DNA of 64,000 nucleotides. It comes from Eremophila alpestris peregrina (taxonomy: Eukaryota; Chordata; Aves; Passeriformes; Alaudidae). How positions within the stretch are numbered: position 1 is the stretch's first letter; each line of letters starts with the position of its first letter. Location of the stretch: contig WMCF01000015.1 in the NCBI GenBank assembly GCA_009792885.1, positions 4,665,076 through 4,729,075 of the forward strand. Reading direction: 5' to 3'. The notes under the pieces were generated by a model. That model saw only the letters and a program-made list of their open reading frames with translations. It made no database searches and was not told the DNA's origin. A program made the position numbers and the translations under genes. Below, in pieces: positions 53,582 to 64,000 of the stretch.

Positions 53582-54000
53582 TGTGTTGCCTTGGAATGGC
53601 TGACCTGAAACAGAGACTGGACAGAACTAGAGAACAAAACAAATATTTATTAAAAGGCCCCCAGGATACCCCGGGACATCCAAACCAGCCCCGACGGTTC
53701 CCCAAAGCAACCCACGCTCCCCCCCGAAAACCCCAGCTCCAACCCCCGTCCCCTTGGGTCTATTTGCATATTTGGTTTAATTGTCCAATTACAACTCTAG
53801 GCTGTGAAGTCTCATCTTTGTTTTTCTCTTCAGTCTATCGTTGTTGATGTTTTTGGGCTAGAACGTTGTCCTTGGTTTTCGGCAGGAAAGGATTTGTTTT
53901 GTCTACTTACTATTTACTAGCAATTAATATGAAGCTTAATACTACACCCGAACAGCATGGAATCTGGAAAACATAAAAGCTAAAACTAAAGGTATCAATT
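53582..54000 (-). mobile_element. Probable solo LTR of an avian endogenous retrovirus
   Basis: The plus strand begins TGTGTTGCC, so the element would end ...CA on the minus strand. On the minus strand, AATAAA lies at 53651-53646, about 64 nt before that end, preceded by a GC- and CpG-rich segment (about 53660-53755) and followed by 'ttgttctctagttctgtcca'. This arrangement is typical of the U3/R/U5 region of avian class III (ERVL-like) LTRs. An octamer ATGCAAAT (minus strand, 53769-53762) lies about 110 nt upstream of the AATAAA, within U3. The other boundary is uncertain, near 53990-54010, and I could not find a target-site duplication. No gag, pol or env sequence is attached, so it is most likely a solo LTR. 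Retained CpGs suggest it is younger than the CR1 copies. Confidence 0.65.
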
Positions 54001-54802
54001 GTACCTGTACTAGGTTGCTCTAGACAAGCTATCTATGAAAGTAGGCTGCTTTGTTGCTTTAATTTGCCTCTTTCACCTCTTACATCTCAGTTCTTTCTTA
54101 TGAATATGAAGTAAACCTCACCTGGGACTTGAAATACCATTGGCTCATATTTTCTCTGGTTGCAAAATCTCAAAATGAAGAAAAGAAGACACTTGAAACT
54201 CCTTGGATTCACCTTATAAAACAAAAGAGGGATACTCTGGATAGAGCAGCCAGATCCCAGCTTGAGAGTAATGTGAAGACTTTGTGAAGGCTGTCACAAA
54301 GTAAACAGGGGAAAAAGGAAATATTTGAGCTCTTTAAGTGTGGCACAAACATCAAATGTGGCCACCATTCAGAAACAGCTAAGATACCTCCTCTATTTTG
54401 AAGTATCATAGATTAAACACCCTTTTTAACTTCTTCAGGCTTAAAAAGTATTACTGAAGACTAAATCAGCCTTGCAAAATCCTTATGGATGATGGTGATG
54501 AGCTTTTCTTGATGAGTACTGTATTGGGATGAGCATGTGAATTATCTTTCAGTTTTTTTTAATTGTCCCCAGGCCTCAGAGAAAGAGCTGAATCACAGAA
54601 ATTTACATACGAATTTTGATATGTTGCCCTATTGTTTTCTTAGAGTTTAATGTAGAAAACATCTGCCTGCCTTTGAGTGCTCTATGGATCATTTGGTTGT
54701 TTGAGAAATCCCATTTCACTCCTTTTCCTCTGTTGCTTGGCTGAGAAGTGCTTGGTCTTGGTAGTTGTGAGCCAAGAGGAAAAACAATGAGAAAAATAAA
54801 GA
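54001..54802. other. Unique non-coding DNA
   Basis: No gene or recognisable element. The left end may include the remaining end of the LTR. Confidence 0.5.
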
Positions 54803-54938
54803 GGGAAGGGAAGGGAAGGGAAGGGAAGGGAAGGGAAGGGAAGGGAAGGGAAGNNNNNNNNNNNGGGAAGGGAAGGGAAGGGAAGGGAAGGGAAGGGAAG
54901 GGAAGGGAAGGGAAGGGAAGGGAAGGGAAGGGAAGGGA
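54803..54938. repeat. (GGGAA)n microsatellite with an 11-N assembly gap
   Basis: An uninterrupted array of GGGAA pentamers runs from 54803 to 54853, then 11 N (54854-54864), then the same phase resumes to about 54935 before decaying into GA-rich sequence. Every unit carries a GGG run, so the G strand can form stacked G-quadruplexes with two-base loops and the complementary strand is a polypyrimidine tract. True length is unknown. The Phe-Pro-Ser-Leu and Gly-Lys-Gly-Arg-Glu repeats in translated frames are artefacts of the array. Confidence 0.97.
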
Positions 54939-57900
54939 GAAGAGAAGGAAAAAAAGAAAATCTATTTAATGCACTTATCAACATATTTTCCTACACTTGG
55001 GAAATTCTGCATCAGAGAAGAGCCTTAAGCCCTCATGACTATTCAAGGCCAAATGTAGCAGAGACAATAATAGATACTAATTAGAGTATTTAGAAAAACT
55101 ATTTTGCTTTAAATGGTGTTATTAATAATATAAATAATAGCATCGATTCCTGGACCTGCTAGGTAGACCTCATATTAAGGATGGCATCCTTAATTTGTAC
55201 ACTCTTGCTCTGGAGCAAGGCTGTCTCCCCAGAATTTCCTTCCCTTCTGGAGAGTAAATTCCTCTTTCTGTCTTCCAGTACTTAAATCTAACAGCCCCTT
55301 AGGGTTTACAGAATATGCACTAGCTGTGTGTGTTTAACATTTGCTTAGCAACTTTTGCATCATTACTTTTCTGTAATTAGAGCACCTAGTGGCAATGGTG
55401 ATAGACACTGAACAAATTAGTTATATAATCAACTAATTTCCCTTTCAGACTCCAAGAGGGACATTATCTTTTTTTTTCCTGTTTGATTTTGGCTGTCTCA
55501 CGGTGAATATGTACATACTTTTTTCCATACCGTTTTGGTTATTTTACAAAAAAGGGAATAGTTTTTCCATATCCCATTACTTGACTTTTGGTTATTCCCC
55601 AGATGTTACATGTAAGAACAAGTTATTCTGCCTTCTATGGTGATGTTTTCTCTTTTCTGTATCTTCTACAAAGCTGATAAAAAAAAAGCTACTACACTTT
55701 TCTGATTTTGTCTGACATTTCTAACTTAGATGAAATTTATAAAATAAAAGATAATCCAAAACCGTGAAAAAAATTTCATAGGCAGAAGAAGAATACTAAC
55801 TTTTACTTGATTGTGTAGCAGAAGCTGGAATTTCCTCACAGAATTTTGCACAGAAAAAGGATTCATTAACATCTTTCCTCCAGGTTAGGAAGATTCAGTT
55901 ACTTTAGTGTCTTATGCTTTAAGATGTTCAAGGGAGTCCTGCAGACAGAGTCAGATCTGGAGGGGCTTTATAAAATATTTGATCTATAAATTTTAACTAG
56001 TTGTATTTCTTGCATTGCATCTTTTCTCTGTTGGTTTTGGTTTAGGGTTGTTTTTTTTCCCTTCTCAGTACCTGCAAAGAATCATGACGGATTACCCAAA
56101 GGACAAAGGTGTTGAATTTTTGACATAGATTTTTTTCATCTGTTTTAGTAGGCATTGAAATTAAATGTGTTAATAAAGAATGAGCTTTTGTTTAGAGTTT
56201 TATGACTCTAAACTATTGTTTTTCTCTGTCAGCACTTTCTTTGTTTATTTCAAGCTGTAATTCCAAAGCTTTTTACAATCACACGTGCACTTTTATGATA
56301 AGTATGATCTTTCTTTTAATCTACCACATGTACTATCTTTTATAGAACACAAAGAACAGCAGTGAAATAGCCCAACTGACCTACTTGGTATCTCCCACCA
56401 GGTCCATGTGAGTGTCCTTGGGCTTTCCACTCTCTCCTGCTTTCTAGCTAATAAGCAAACACAGTGTTGAGGCTGGAGTCCAGGACTTGTCTTAAAACAT
56501 CTGAGTGCTAAGACATCTGATGTTAGGTGTGTAAAGAGCTCTGCTTTATTCTCTGCCATGCTCTTCCCCTGTGACCTTGGCAGAGTCACTCACTTTGAAT
56601 TTCAGAGAAGGCTGTAGCAACTCAAGGTTCAGCCAGAAGCGGAGGGCAGTGGAGCTGAACTGCAGCAGCAAATGAGTCCCTGAGATCCCAGATGCAAAAA
56701 GGGTCACTGACACTGCCAAATCTTCATGTGGTCTTGTGCACCCAGCATAGGATTAGCCAAGGTGAAGGAAATAATACATTTTAGCAGTATCCTGTCTCCT
56801 TCTGATTGCCTGGGGCATTAGAGCCTTTGGGATGGTCTCTGTGGTAAAGTTGCATATGAGATTGTATCCTGGCTTCCCAGAATTGAATTAGTCTTCACTG
56901 TGTGATCTCACATACCAAGTACTGTGGCATAGTGTCCTTAAATTAAGAATATTGTCCATTTTAGACCACTCAAATGTCCAGTGATAAAAAGTCACTCAGG
57001 CATAGCAAAGTGTTATGTAAATATGGTCAGGATTATATGGCATGATGGAAGTATTACACTTGGTTTCTGTTGTAAAGGACTACACGTTAATTTGCTCTTA
57101 TAGATAGTCCCATTTGTTATATCACCCTATTGTTATATTATCCTAAACATGTACTTTTCATTGTTGTTTTCTGGAAGCTTGGTAAACCCCAAACAGTAAA
57201 ATACAGATGCGCTGCACTCAATGCAGGACGTGGCACACTGCTCTGTATCAAAACTCATTGTAGTCTTTTCTTAAACAGTATGAACAAAATCTTGTCCAGT
57301 TTACACCAGGTAAGGAAAACAGAGTAGTAAGGAGTTCTGGGGATAAAGAATGAAGGAGAGATGAAAGCCTTGGGTGCAAGGGCAGAAAGTCCCTAGATAA
57401 ACATGGCTCTGATTCCCTTATCTTGGCAGTTCCTACTGGGGAGAGCTAAACATCTTGTAAGTAGAATCTTCTTTTACACCAGTCAGTCTTAGGTGTCTTG
57501 GACTGCTGGCTTTGTGAAAAACAATATCTTTAATGGTTTCTTAATATCCCTTAATATTTTGTATCACAGTATCACTTCAGTGCTTTAAATGAAACAAAAA
57601 GACACCATTTAATTCCAGCAGGCTTTCAGTGTTGGGACCTTTGTACAGTGCTGGAGTTATACAGTAAGGAAACTGTCCCTGTCTTGCATTACAGATTCAT
57701 GAATTTCTAAACTTGCACAACTGCTGTCTAGTAACAATGGGAAGCTGGCATTCTGTCCAGTGCAGCCTGAAGTCCCAGGAGAGCAGACAGAAAGCAGGAC
57801 GACCTGGAATAAAAGGTGCATCTGTGTGCTACAATAAAAAGCACATTTTACCTTCCTTGTTTCTTGTCTCACTACTTTTACCTCATTTTCTTTATGTATA

Positions 57901-58566
57901 CCTAAATAGTGCTGGTGTCCAATGGAAGTGACAAGAAGCACTTATGTGAATTGGCAAAGAAAAAAATTAGCATCAAAGTGAATTTGTTGATTGATAAGGC
58001 TCCAGCAGGAGAACAAGAAAGTATTGAAATGTAGAACCCTAAAACTGTGAGTTGTGTTGCATCTACAACATTTTAAAAATACCTGCTCTTTCTTATGCTA
58101 TTTTTAATGCTAGTTATAAGCAAGGGCAATCTCTCCAGCCACTGAAGTCTGGTGAGCACGTCTGTCTGTACCAATATTTTAATTTTTGACCCGGAAGAGC
58201 AAAATGTCTGGATACTTCCACTTCTAATTGCAGGACTTTCTTTTCCCTACTTTGTACATCTTAATTGTGGGCCTGAGTTATTTTCAGCACTAAGTGATCA
58301 CTACCACCTTCCCTGGTGTGACAGAAGCTTCATCTTGCTAAACCTAGGTATGAGCATCATTGTGAAGGATCAGTGTGGAGGTGATGAACAATCTCTCAAC
58401 TCCAGAATAACTCCATCAAGTCCAGCTATCCCAGAGCAGCTGCAATTACTTTCCTATTGCCTTTTTGTGATCAAGCTCAGGATCGTTGTGTCTAAAAACA
58501 TGTTAACTCCTTTCACAGTTTTAGGGAACTGGCACATCCGTTTGTTGCTTCTCCTTCAGCCTCAAA
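54939..58566. other. Unique non-coding DNA
   Basis: No gene, RNA or transposon recognised. AT-rich, with only short open frames (98 codons or fewer). Confidence 0.5.
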
Positions 58567-58858
58567 GGGAGATTTTTTGCATATAGTGGTGGGACAAGGA
58601 GAAATAATTTTAAACTGAAAGAGAGTAGGTTTACTTTAGATATTAGGAAGAAATTATTTACTGTGAGGGTGGTGAGGCACTGAAAGATACTGCCCAGAAA
58701 AATTGTGGATGCCCCATCACTGGAAGTGTTCAAGGCCAGCCTGGATGGGACTTTGATTATTGTGGTCTAGCGAGAGGTGTGCCAGCCCATGGCAGGAGGT
58801 TTGGAACTGCATCATCTTTCAGGTCCCTTCCAACTGAAACTATTCTATGATTTTATGA
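58567..58858 (+). mobile_element. CR1 LINE 3' end, ATTCTATGA-type tail
   Basis: Sense-strand CR1 3' terminus. It contains 'taaactgaaagagagtaggt', 'tagatattaggaagaaatta', 'ctgtgagggtggtgaggcac', 'tggaagtgttcaaggccagc', 'cccatggcaggaggtttgga' and the terminal 'attctatgattttatga'. It is the usual 5'-truncated copy of roughly 290 bp, covering the last part of ORF2 and the short 3' UTR. Divergence is moderate. The adjacent upstream frame at 58152-58586 is not part of CR1 and is not recognisable. Confidence 0.93.
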
Positions 58859-61399
58859 AAAATCAGCTACCTACTTCTGGACAATGTTTGTCCTTGTCGG
58901 TATAATAAGAAAAATGAAATGAATATTTATATCTCATAGTGAATGTGCACACACAGGATAAGCACTGCTTTCAGAGGATTGTGGTTTTTTTCAGCTTGTC
59001 TTTTTTCCTTTCCACACGCTTTCGCATCAACTCCTTTTATTATTCACAAATAAGATAGCCGATGTTCTGGGCACTCCTGGATATTTTAATTCTATGGATA
59101 AAACCATGGTGGAAACAGGGTAAGAAACTATTATTGGAACCAGAACAGAATGTCTCTAGGAAATAAATTACAAGTAAGAAAAGGATGGAATAAGGAGAAA
59201 AGCATTGTCTGGTTTCTGACTGAGTTTTGGAGTTCATACTGCTGCAATGACTTGCTTCTCGAAGGAATCTGTTACTTTTTACTTAGACTGAGTAAGATTT
59301 CTGTTTATCCCTGATGCTATTGAGGTGATTTAACTGTTCTATAGTGTTTTCTATGTGTGTGGATAGACTTGCAGATAATGAACAAAGGATTTGGGGTGTT
59401 TTCCTTTAGTGATCAAGGCTGAAATTTTACCATGTTTCTCTCCTAGAAAATGATTGAAATTAAGTAGGATAGTTCTAATTCATACCAGATTCATTCATTC
59501 AATATTTCAACAGGAAACCTCTTCAACTTTTTTGAATCTCAGTGTACTAGTCTCCTGACTCTTGAGTGACTCCTTCAATCTATACGCCTTAAAAACATAG
59601 ACATGGACACTTGTACTAAGTGCCCTTCTGAAAAGAACTACATAATTATTTCAGTTCTTTGTAGTTTGGAAAATAAATGATAGAAAGACAAACTACTTAG
59701 AACTACTGTTAGAACTACTTCTCCAGGTAATCTTGTGCATTACCTGGAATTTTCTAGCCTTTGGCCATGTGCAAAAGAAAGTATCAGACATTGACAAGCT
59801 TCAGCTTAAATTATGGCAGGGGAATGATACAGAGGGAATGACCTGCTGAACAGGGATTCTGGCACCTCAAAGTCACCATACTTACTGTATAAAAATCCTC
59901 TCCTAAAAAAAGTGTATATGAGCTCAGGGAGGAGAATCCTTGCCCAGTTATAGCTGTAGGCTGCATTATATGGTATTATTGCCAAATTATAATTCAAATA
60001 GAGTAATCCTATTAAATGCTTAGAGTTTCCACATTATTCTTGCTCTAAAATGCTAGTGACCTGGGTAAAAGTTTGCCTTTTAAATATATTTTGAAGTCCT
60101 GTTTGCTTGTGGTAACTTGCTTGGAAGTTGAAAGCACTGAATTTTGAGGATTATTTGCAGTGATTACTTGTACCTTTTTGATAGTTGTTGTCCAGGAAAG
60201 AATTTTTCATCTGATCTTTATGAAGGTGTTAATTCTGATCAACTGCTGTGTTTTCCAAGTCCTGTGCAAAATGTGTTTATCCAGCCAGACAAAGAGGCTC
60301 CCAAATACAATACTAGTAGTGAAGGATGTGGGAGGCAGGGGTGAATGAGTTGCTGATGTGCTTCCCCTTATGATGGAACAACAGGGTTGCCTGGAAGAAG
60401 GATGCCTTTGGCTGATGGAACAAGACTTTGTGAGGTGTTTTTTGGAAACAGGATACCCTGAAATCTCTGGAGGACAGAGGAAAGTTGACATGTGAAATGT
60501 CTGGGACCTTGCTGTTAGAGATAATCTGGAACATCTCCAGTATTTACATGAGAGAAGGTATGAAATAAATGACCAGGACTTGTTTCAAATCACAAAGTTT
60601 GCCATATTCATTTAAGGGTGAATGCAGCAATAGTCTCTCTGGGACAGCTTCACAGCTACAGGGTCCTACACAAACCGCCAAGGGCAAGTGAGGAAGACTG
60701 GTGTCCTCATAATTTTCCATTGAAAATCCATGATTGCCTGAGATCTTCTCCAGGGATAATGAGCAGCCACACTCCCTTAATGTGAACAAATTCAAAACAG
60801 AGAAGGTCTGAAGGCAGTGGGAAAAGAAACAACAATTCTGAAACAGTCTTGAATGTCTTTAACTGATTAACCTTCTTTCTGGGATTAATCGTGCTTGTGG
60901 GTCTGGTCCATTGTCCAATGAGGTCAATGAAAACACATCTTCAATCAGGAATTCTATTCTTGAAGTACACTCTTTATTTGGCTTCTGTCATCCCAAGATA
61001 GGCAAACCACTTATATGCACGAATATAGTATAATGCAGTGAACTACAGTGCAGATCTAGAGCATAAATGTGAAAAAAGTCAGGAATTCTAGAACAGTGGG
61101 ATTTTTGAAAACAGAGTTCTTTTATAGTTTTGTATATAGCATACAGAAGCAGAACTTCCCCTGTAATCTCCCCTTTTGGCAGTTGTGGGCAATACCCTCC
61201 AGATAATATGCTATCTTTTTCTTGTCCTCTGAGCTCAGCATATTTTAAATTATATAAGGGTGTATAGCAAACTTTTCCCCCAAGGCACTAAATATTTGTC
61301 AAAGTTTCAAAACCCTGCTACTCCTCTTCATTTGAAATGTGCCTGTTACAGGGGTTTCTTCTGAATAGGATACACATAAGGTAGTTCCTCATTAATGTA
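58859..61399. other. Unique non-coding DNA
   Basis: No gene or mobile element recognised between the two plus-strand CR1 copies. Confidence 0.5.
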
Positions 61400-61748
61400 G
61401 TGACCTTATCACTCTCTACAACTCTACAAACTCCTGAAAGGTGGTCGTGGTCAGGTGGGGTTGGTCTCTTTCTCCAGGCAGCAACTGACAGAATGAGAGG
61501 ACACAGTCTCAAGCTGTGCCAAGGGAAATATAGGCTGGATATTAGGAAAAGATTTTTTACAGAAAGGGTGATAAAGTATTGGAATAGTCTGCTCGGGGAG
61601 GTGGTGGAGTCACCATCCCTGGATGTGTTTAAAGAAAGACTGGATGTGGCACTTGGTGCCACGGTTTAGTTGAGATGTTAGATAGGGCATGGGTTGGACT
61701 TGATCTTGGAGGTTCTTCCAACCTAGTCATTTTGTGATTCTGTGATTC
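61400..61748 (+). mobile_element. CR1 LINE 3' end, TGATTCTG-type tail
   Basis: 5'-truncated CR1 of about 350 bp in sense orientation, from a different subfamily from the copy at 58567. It has the ORF2 C-terminal region, in which I read RLDIRKRFFTERVIKYWNSL followed after a few residues by ESPSLDVFKERLDVALG. This agrees with the conserved 'NIRK.FFT.RV...WN.LP.EVV.SPSL..FK..LD' tail of CR1 ORF2. The reading frame stays open for 89 codons through a stop at 61667-61669, then comes the 3' UTR with 'gttggacttgatcttggagg' and a terminal 'tgattctgtgattc'. Without the endonuclease and most of the reverse transcriptase the copy is dead. Confidence 0.93.
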
Positions 61749-64000
61749 ACATAGTGGCATAAAGCTTACCTGAAAAATCTCTAAAGATAAGACTGAGAAG
61801 AGAATGTGCACTCATTTACATGTGTAAGAAGTTTCAGCAGCTGCTGCTGTTCAGACACAATTATTTCTCATGAAAATGTTTGGAAACAGTTTTCAGTTTT
61901 TTAGTGTAATCAACTCAAGTTATTGCATCTGAGGAAGATTTGTTGCTATCAAAAGGAAGCATGAAAAGGGGCATAGGAAATACAGTTCTAAGTGGAAATC
62001 AGTAGCATTAACATGATTCTACCTAAAGGTGAATGGATGTTGCCTCCTTCTGGTCCATCATGCTGAGAGGGCAGCAGCATATGAATCTGACAGGTATTTG
62101 TTTCATATGTACATAGTCTTGTTTTCCTAAAGACAGCTGTAAAGTTAAATGATTGGATCTAGATGTAATTCTACAGTCAAGTTAGTATTGTTCTCAGAGT
62201 AGATCAGGGAAAAATTCAAATTGTGTCCCATGCTGGTTCTTAGAAGAATTTTTCTATTCCATCTAACTTGAATAAAGTATTTACTGAAAACCTCTGAAGA
62301 GATAGGAAATCTTCAGAACACTCATTCATCCTTGGTCAATTATGGTCAAGGATCTGACCACCGACTACTGAAACACTGCACAGCCTCAACACTGTTGGCT
62401 GGAACAGGCTCAAAGACATTAACTAAATTTAACAGTAGTTATAGGTAAGTATTGTTACGTTTCTATGAGCATATAAAAGAGATTCAAACTGAATTCAGCA
62501 CTACTATTGAGATATTTGCAAATACTAAACAGAAAGCTTTGATATCTACCATTTCAATCTTGATTTAAATCTAAATGTACATGTAATATGCCTGTGCTGT
62601 TAAAAGAGTATTTATAGCAGTAGAGAGCATTGCCTAGTCTGCTGAAAAGCTTGATTACCTACCTGCCTATGTTAGTTTCCCTGTGAAATACAGTATTTCT
62701 GAAATGATATGTGTAATTAGGGACACACTTTCAAGAATTGAGACTAGGCTGCAGTAGGTAGTGTGGAGGAACTCTAGATTACAGCTTTATTCTTAAACTG
62801 ATCTTTTCATTCTTGGCAAAAGCAAAAACTCCTGATGTAAAGATGAAATTATTTTCACCTTGAGAGTTGAAGTGTGCTTAAGGTAGGAAAGATGCACACA
62901 AACTGCAGATGCAGATTAAATGCTCTCAGCACCTCAGACCATAAAGAGATACCACGGCACAGTCCCTTGTCTGCCTTTTCTGTTTCAGCCCTAGGGTTGG
63001 TTCCACCAGCTCCTTTTTGCTGAGTGTGTGATGTGTCATGTCCATGAATATTTGGGTGTAGTATCTGTGCAGCCTATTCCCTTGTCCTCCATTCACTTGC
63101 CCACAGTTTCCCTTCCCACCTGCAGAGCTCCTACTGATTTGTTATATTTGATATATTTTGATCTCTTACCACTCCAGCCTGAGCAGATACTGAGTGTTAG
63201 TGTTGGAGAGAGATTTTTGTTGGCCTTCAGATCTACAGCTAAATTTCTCATGATATTGTTCCCAAAAGAAAGCACCCTGGAAAATATTAGAGGACAAACT
63301 TGAAAATGTGTTTGGGTTTACCATCATCTCTCCTAAGTTAGAGAGGAGCAGCATGTAGTGAATTTTGTCACCTTGCTCTCCACTTCTTTTTGAGATCACT
63401 TTCAAATATGTAGAAGTCGTACTTATGAAGACATGAACTGGAAGCACTTAATTAGTAAGAGCAATGTGTTGTGACACTTAACAGTTAATGTATTTGAGGA
63501 AAAAACTTTATATTTTTTGTAGAAATAATTACTAATTTCATTCTGTAACTCTAACCATATTGAGGTATTGAACTTTTCCATGATGGAAGTAATGTGCTTA
63601 AGTTCATAAACCCTTCTTATTCTTACTCTATGTTGCTTCATACATCACACCATAATTTACAGATGTAATTTCCTTTTGCTTGGGCTGAAAAGTCACATAA
63701 CTGTTCTCTCTGGCTTGGCTCAATGTTCTTCAGTTTTATAGCAGTCCAAATATTAGAAAATCTGATTTGAAACATCTTGGAGACTTCATAGGATAATCAC
63801 TTATAGGACCTTTGTTTTCACACAGTATCATCTAAAGAGCTGATATTTAACAGCAATTAAAAAAGAACTGAGAGGATTTTGTTTTTTACTCTAGCCCCAT
63901 GGGGGTGCCTTCAGTTGTATAATTCAGATTCATGGTTTGAGGCAGAAAATTATAGCAGGTTGCTAGAAATGGAGTGTTATTTATCCTTCTAATAATCTGT
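61749..64000. other. Unique non-coding DNA
   Basis: No gene, RNA or mobile element recognised up to the window edge. Open frames are below 95 codons. Confidence 0.5.

Noticed and set aside
54682..54984. Pro/Ser/Leu/Phe repeat protein
   Set aside because: Translation of the (TTCCC)n strand of a microsatellite, with undetermined residues from the N gap.
58152..58586. 144-codon plus-strand frame just before a CR1 copy
   Set aside because: No similarity to CR1 proteins or other families that I know; it runs into the CR1 only by a few codons.
1..64000. CRISPR array, operon, tRNA or rRNA genes
   Set aside because: No regularly spaced repeats, no cloverleaf with A/B boxes and no rRNA-like conserved blocks were seen; the sequence is vertebrate nuclear DNA.

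Overview
The window looks like a piece of a bird chromosome, intergenic or deep-intronic, with no protein-coding gene that I can recognise. The bird assignment rests on the repeats. There are five fragments of the chicken-repeat-1 (CR1) LINE family, including two 3' ends with the characteristic short terminal repeats (ATTCTATGA-type and TGATTCTG-type). There is also one LTR resembling avian endogenous-retrovirus LTRs and a couple of very old MIR-like SINE remnants. Interspersed repeats are sparse, CpG is depleted over nearly the whole window, and the background is AT-rich, as expected for vertebrate non-genic DNA. I cannot name the species. Every long open frame I looked at lacks a recognisable domain, splice context or codon bias, so no CDS is called.

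Layout: 1-270 is a CR1 fragment cut by the window edge. 271-17.3 kb is unique DNA with a small tandem duplication (4.45 kb), A-rich tracts (6.7-7.0 kb) and a MIR-like remnant (14.3 kb). 17.34-18.06 kb is the one clearly CpG-rich block and carries an RFX/NF-Y-like motif pair; it is the best candidate promoter or enhancer. 18-39 kb is unique DNA with a second MIR-like remnant (28.6 kb) and a small CpG-enriched patch (about 37.1-37.3 kb). 39.86-40.51 kb is a CR1 fragment. 42.63-44.94 kb holds a pair of 320-bp inverted copies, identical base for base by my reading, around a 1,672-bp spacer. 50.46-50.86 kb is another CR1. 53.58 to about 54.0 kb is the LTR on the minus strand. 54.80-54.94 kb is a (GGGAA)n array broken by 11 Ns. 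58.57-58.86 kb and 61.40-61.75 kb are plus-strand CR1 3' ends from two different subfamilies.

No genes cooperate here and I found no new biological system. The features most worth checking are the perfect 320-bp inverted repeat, whose flanking base composition suggests a micro-inversion with duplicated breakpoints, the CpG-rich block at 17.3-18.1 kb, and the G-quadruplex-capable GGGAA array that the assembly did not close.
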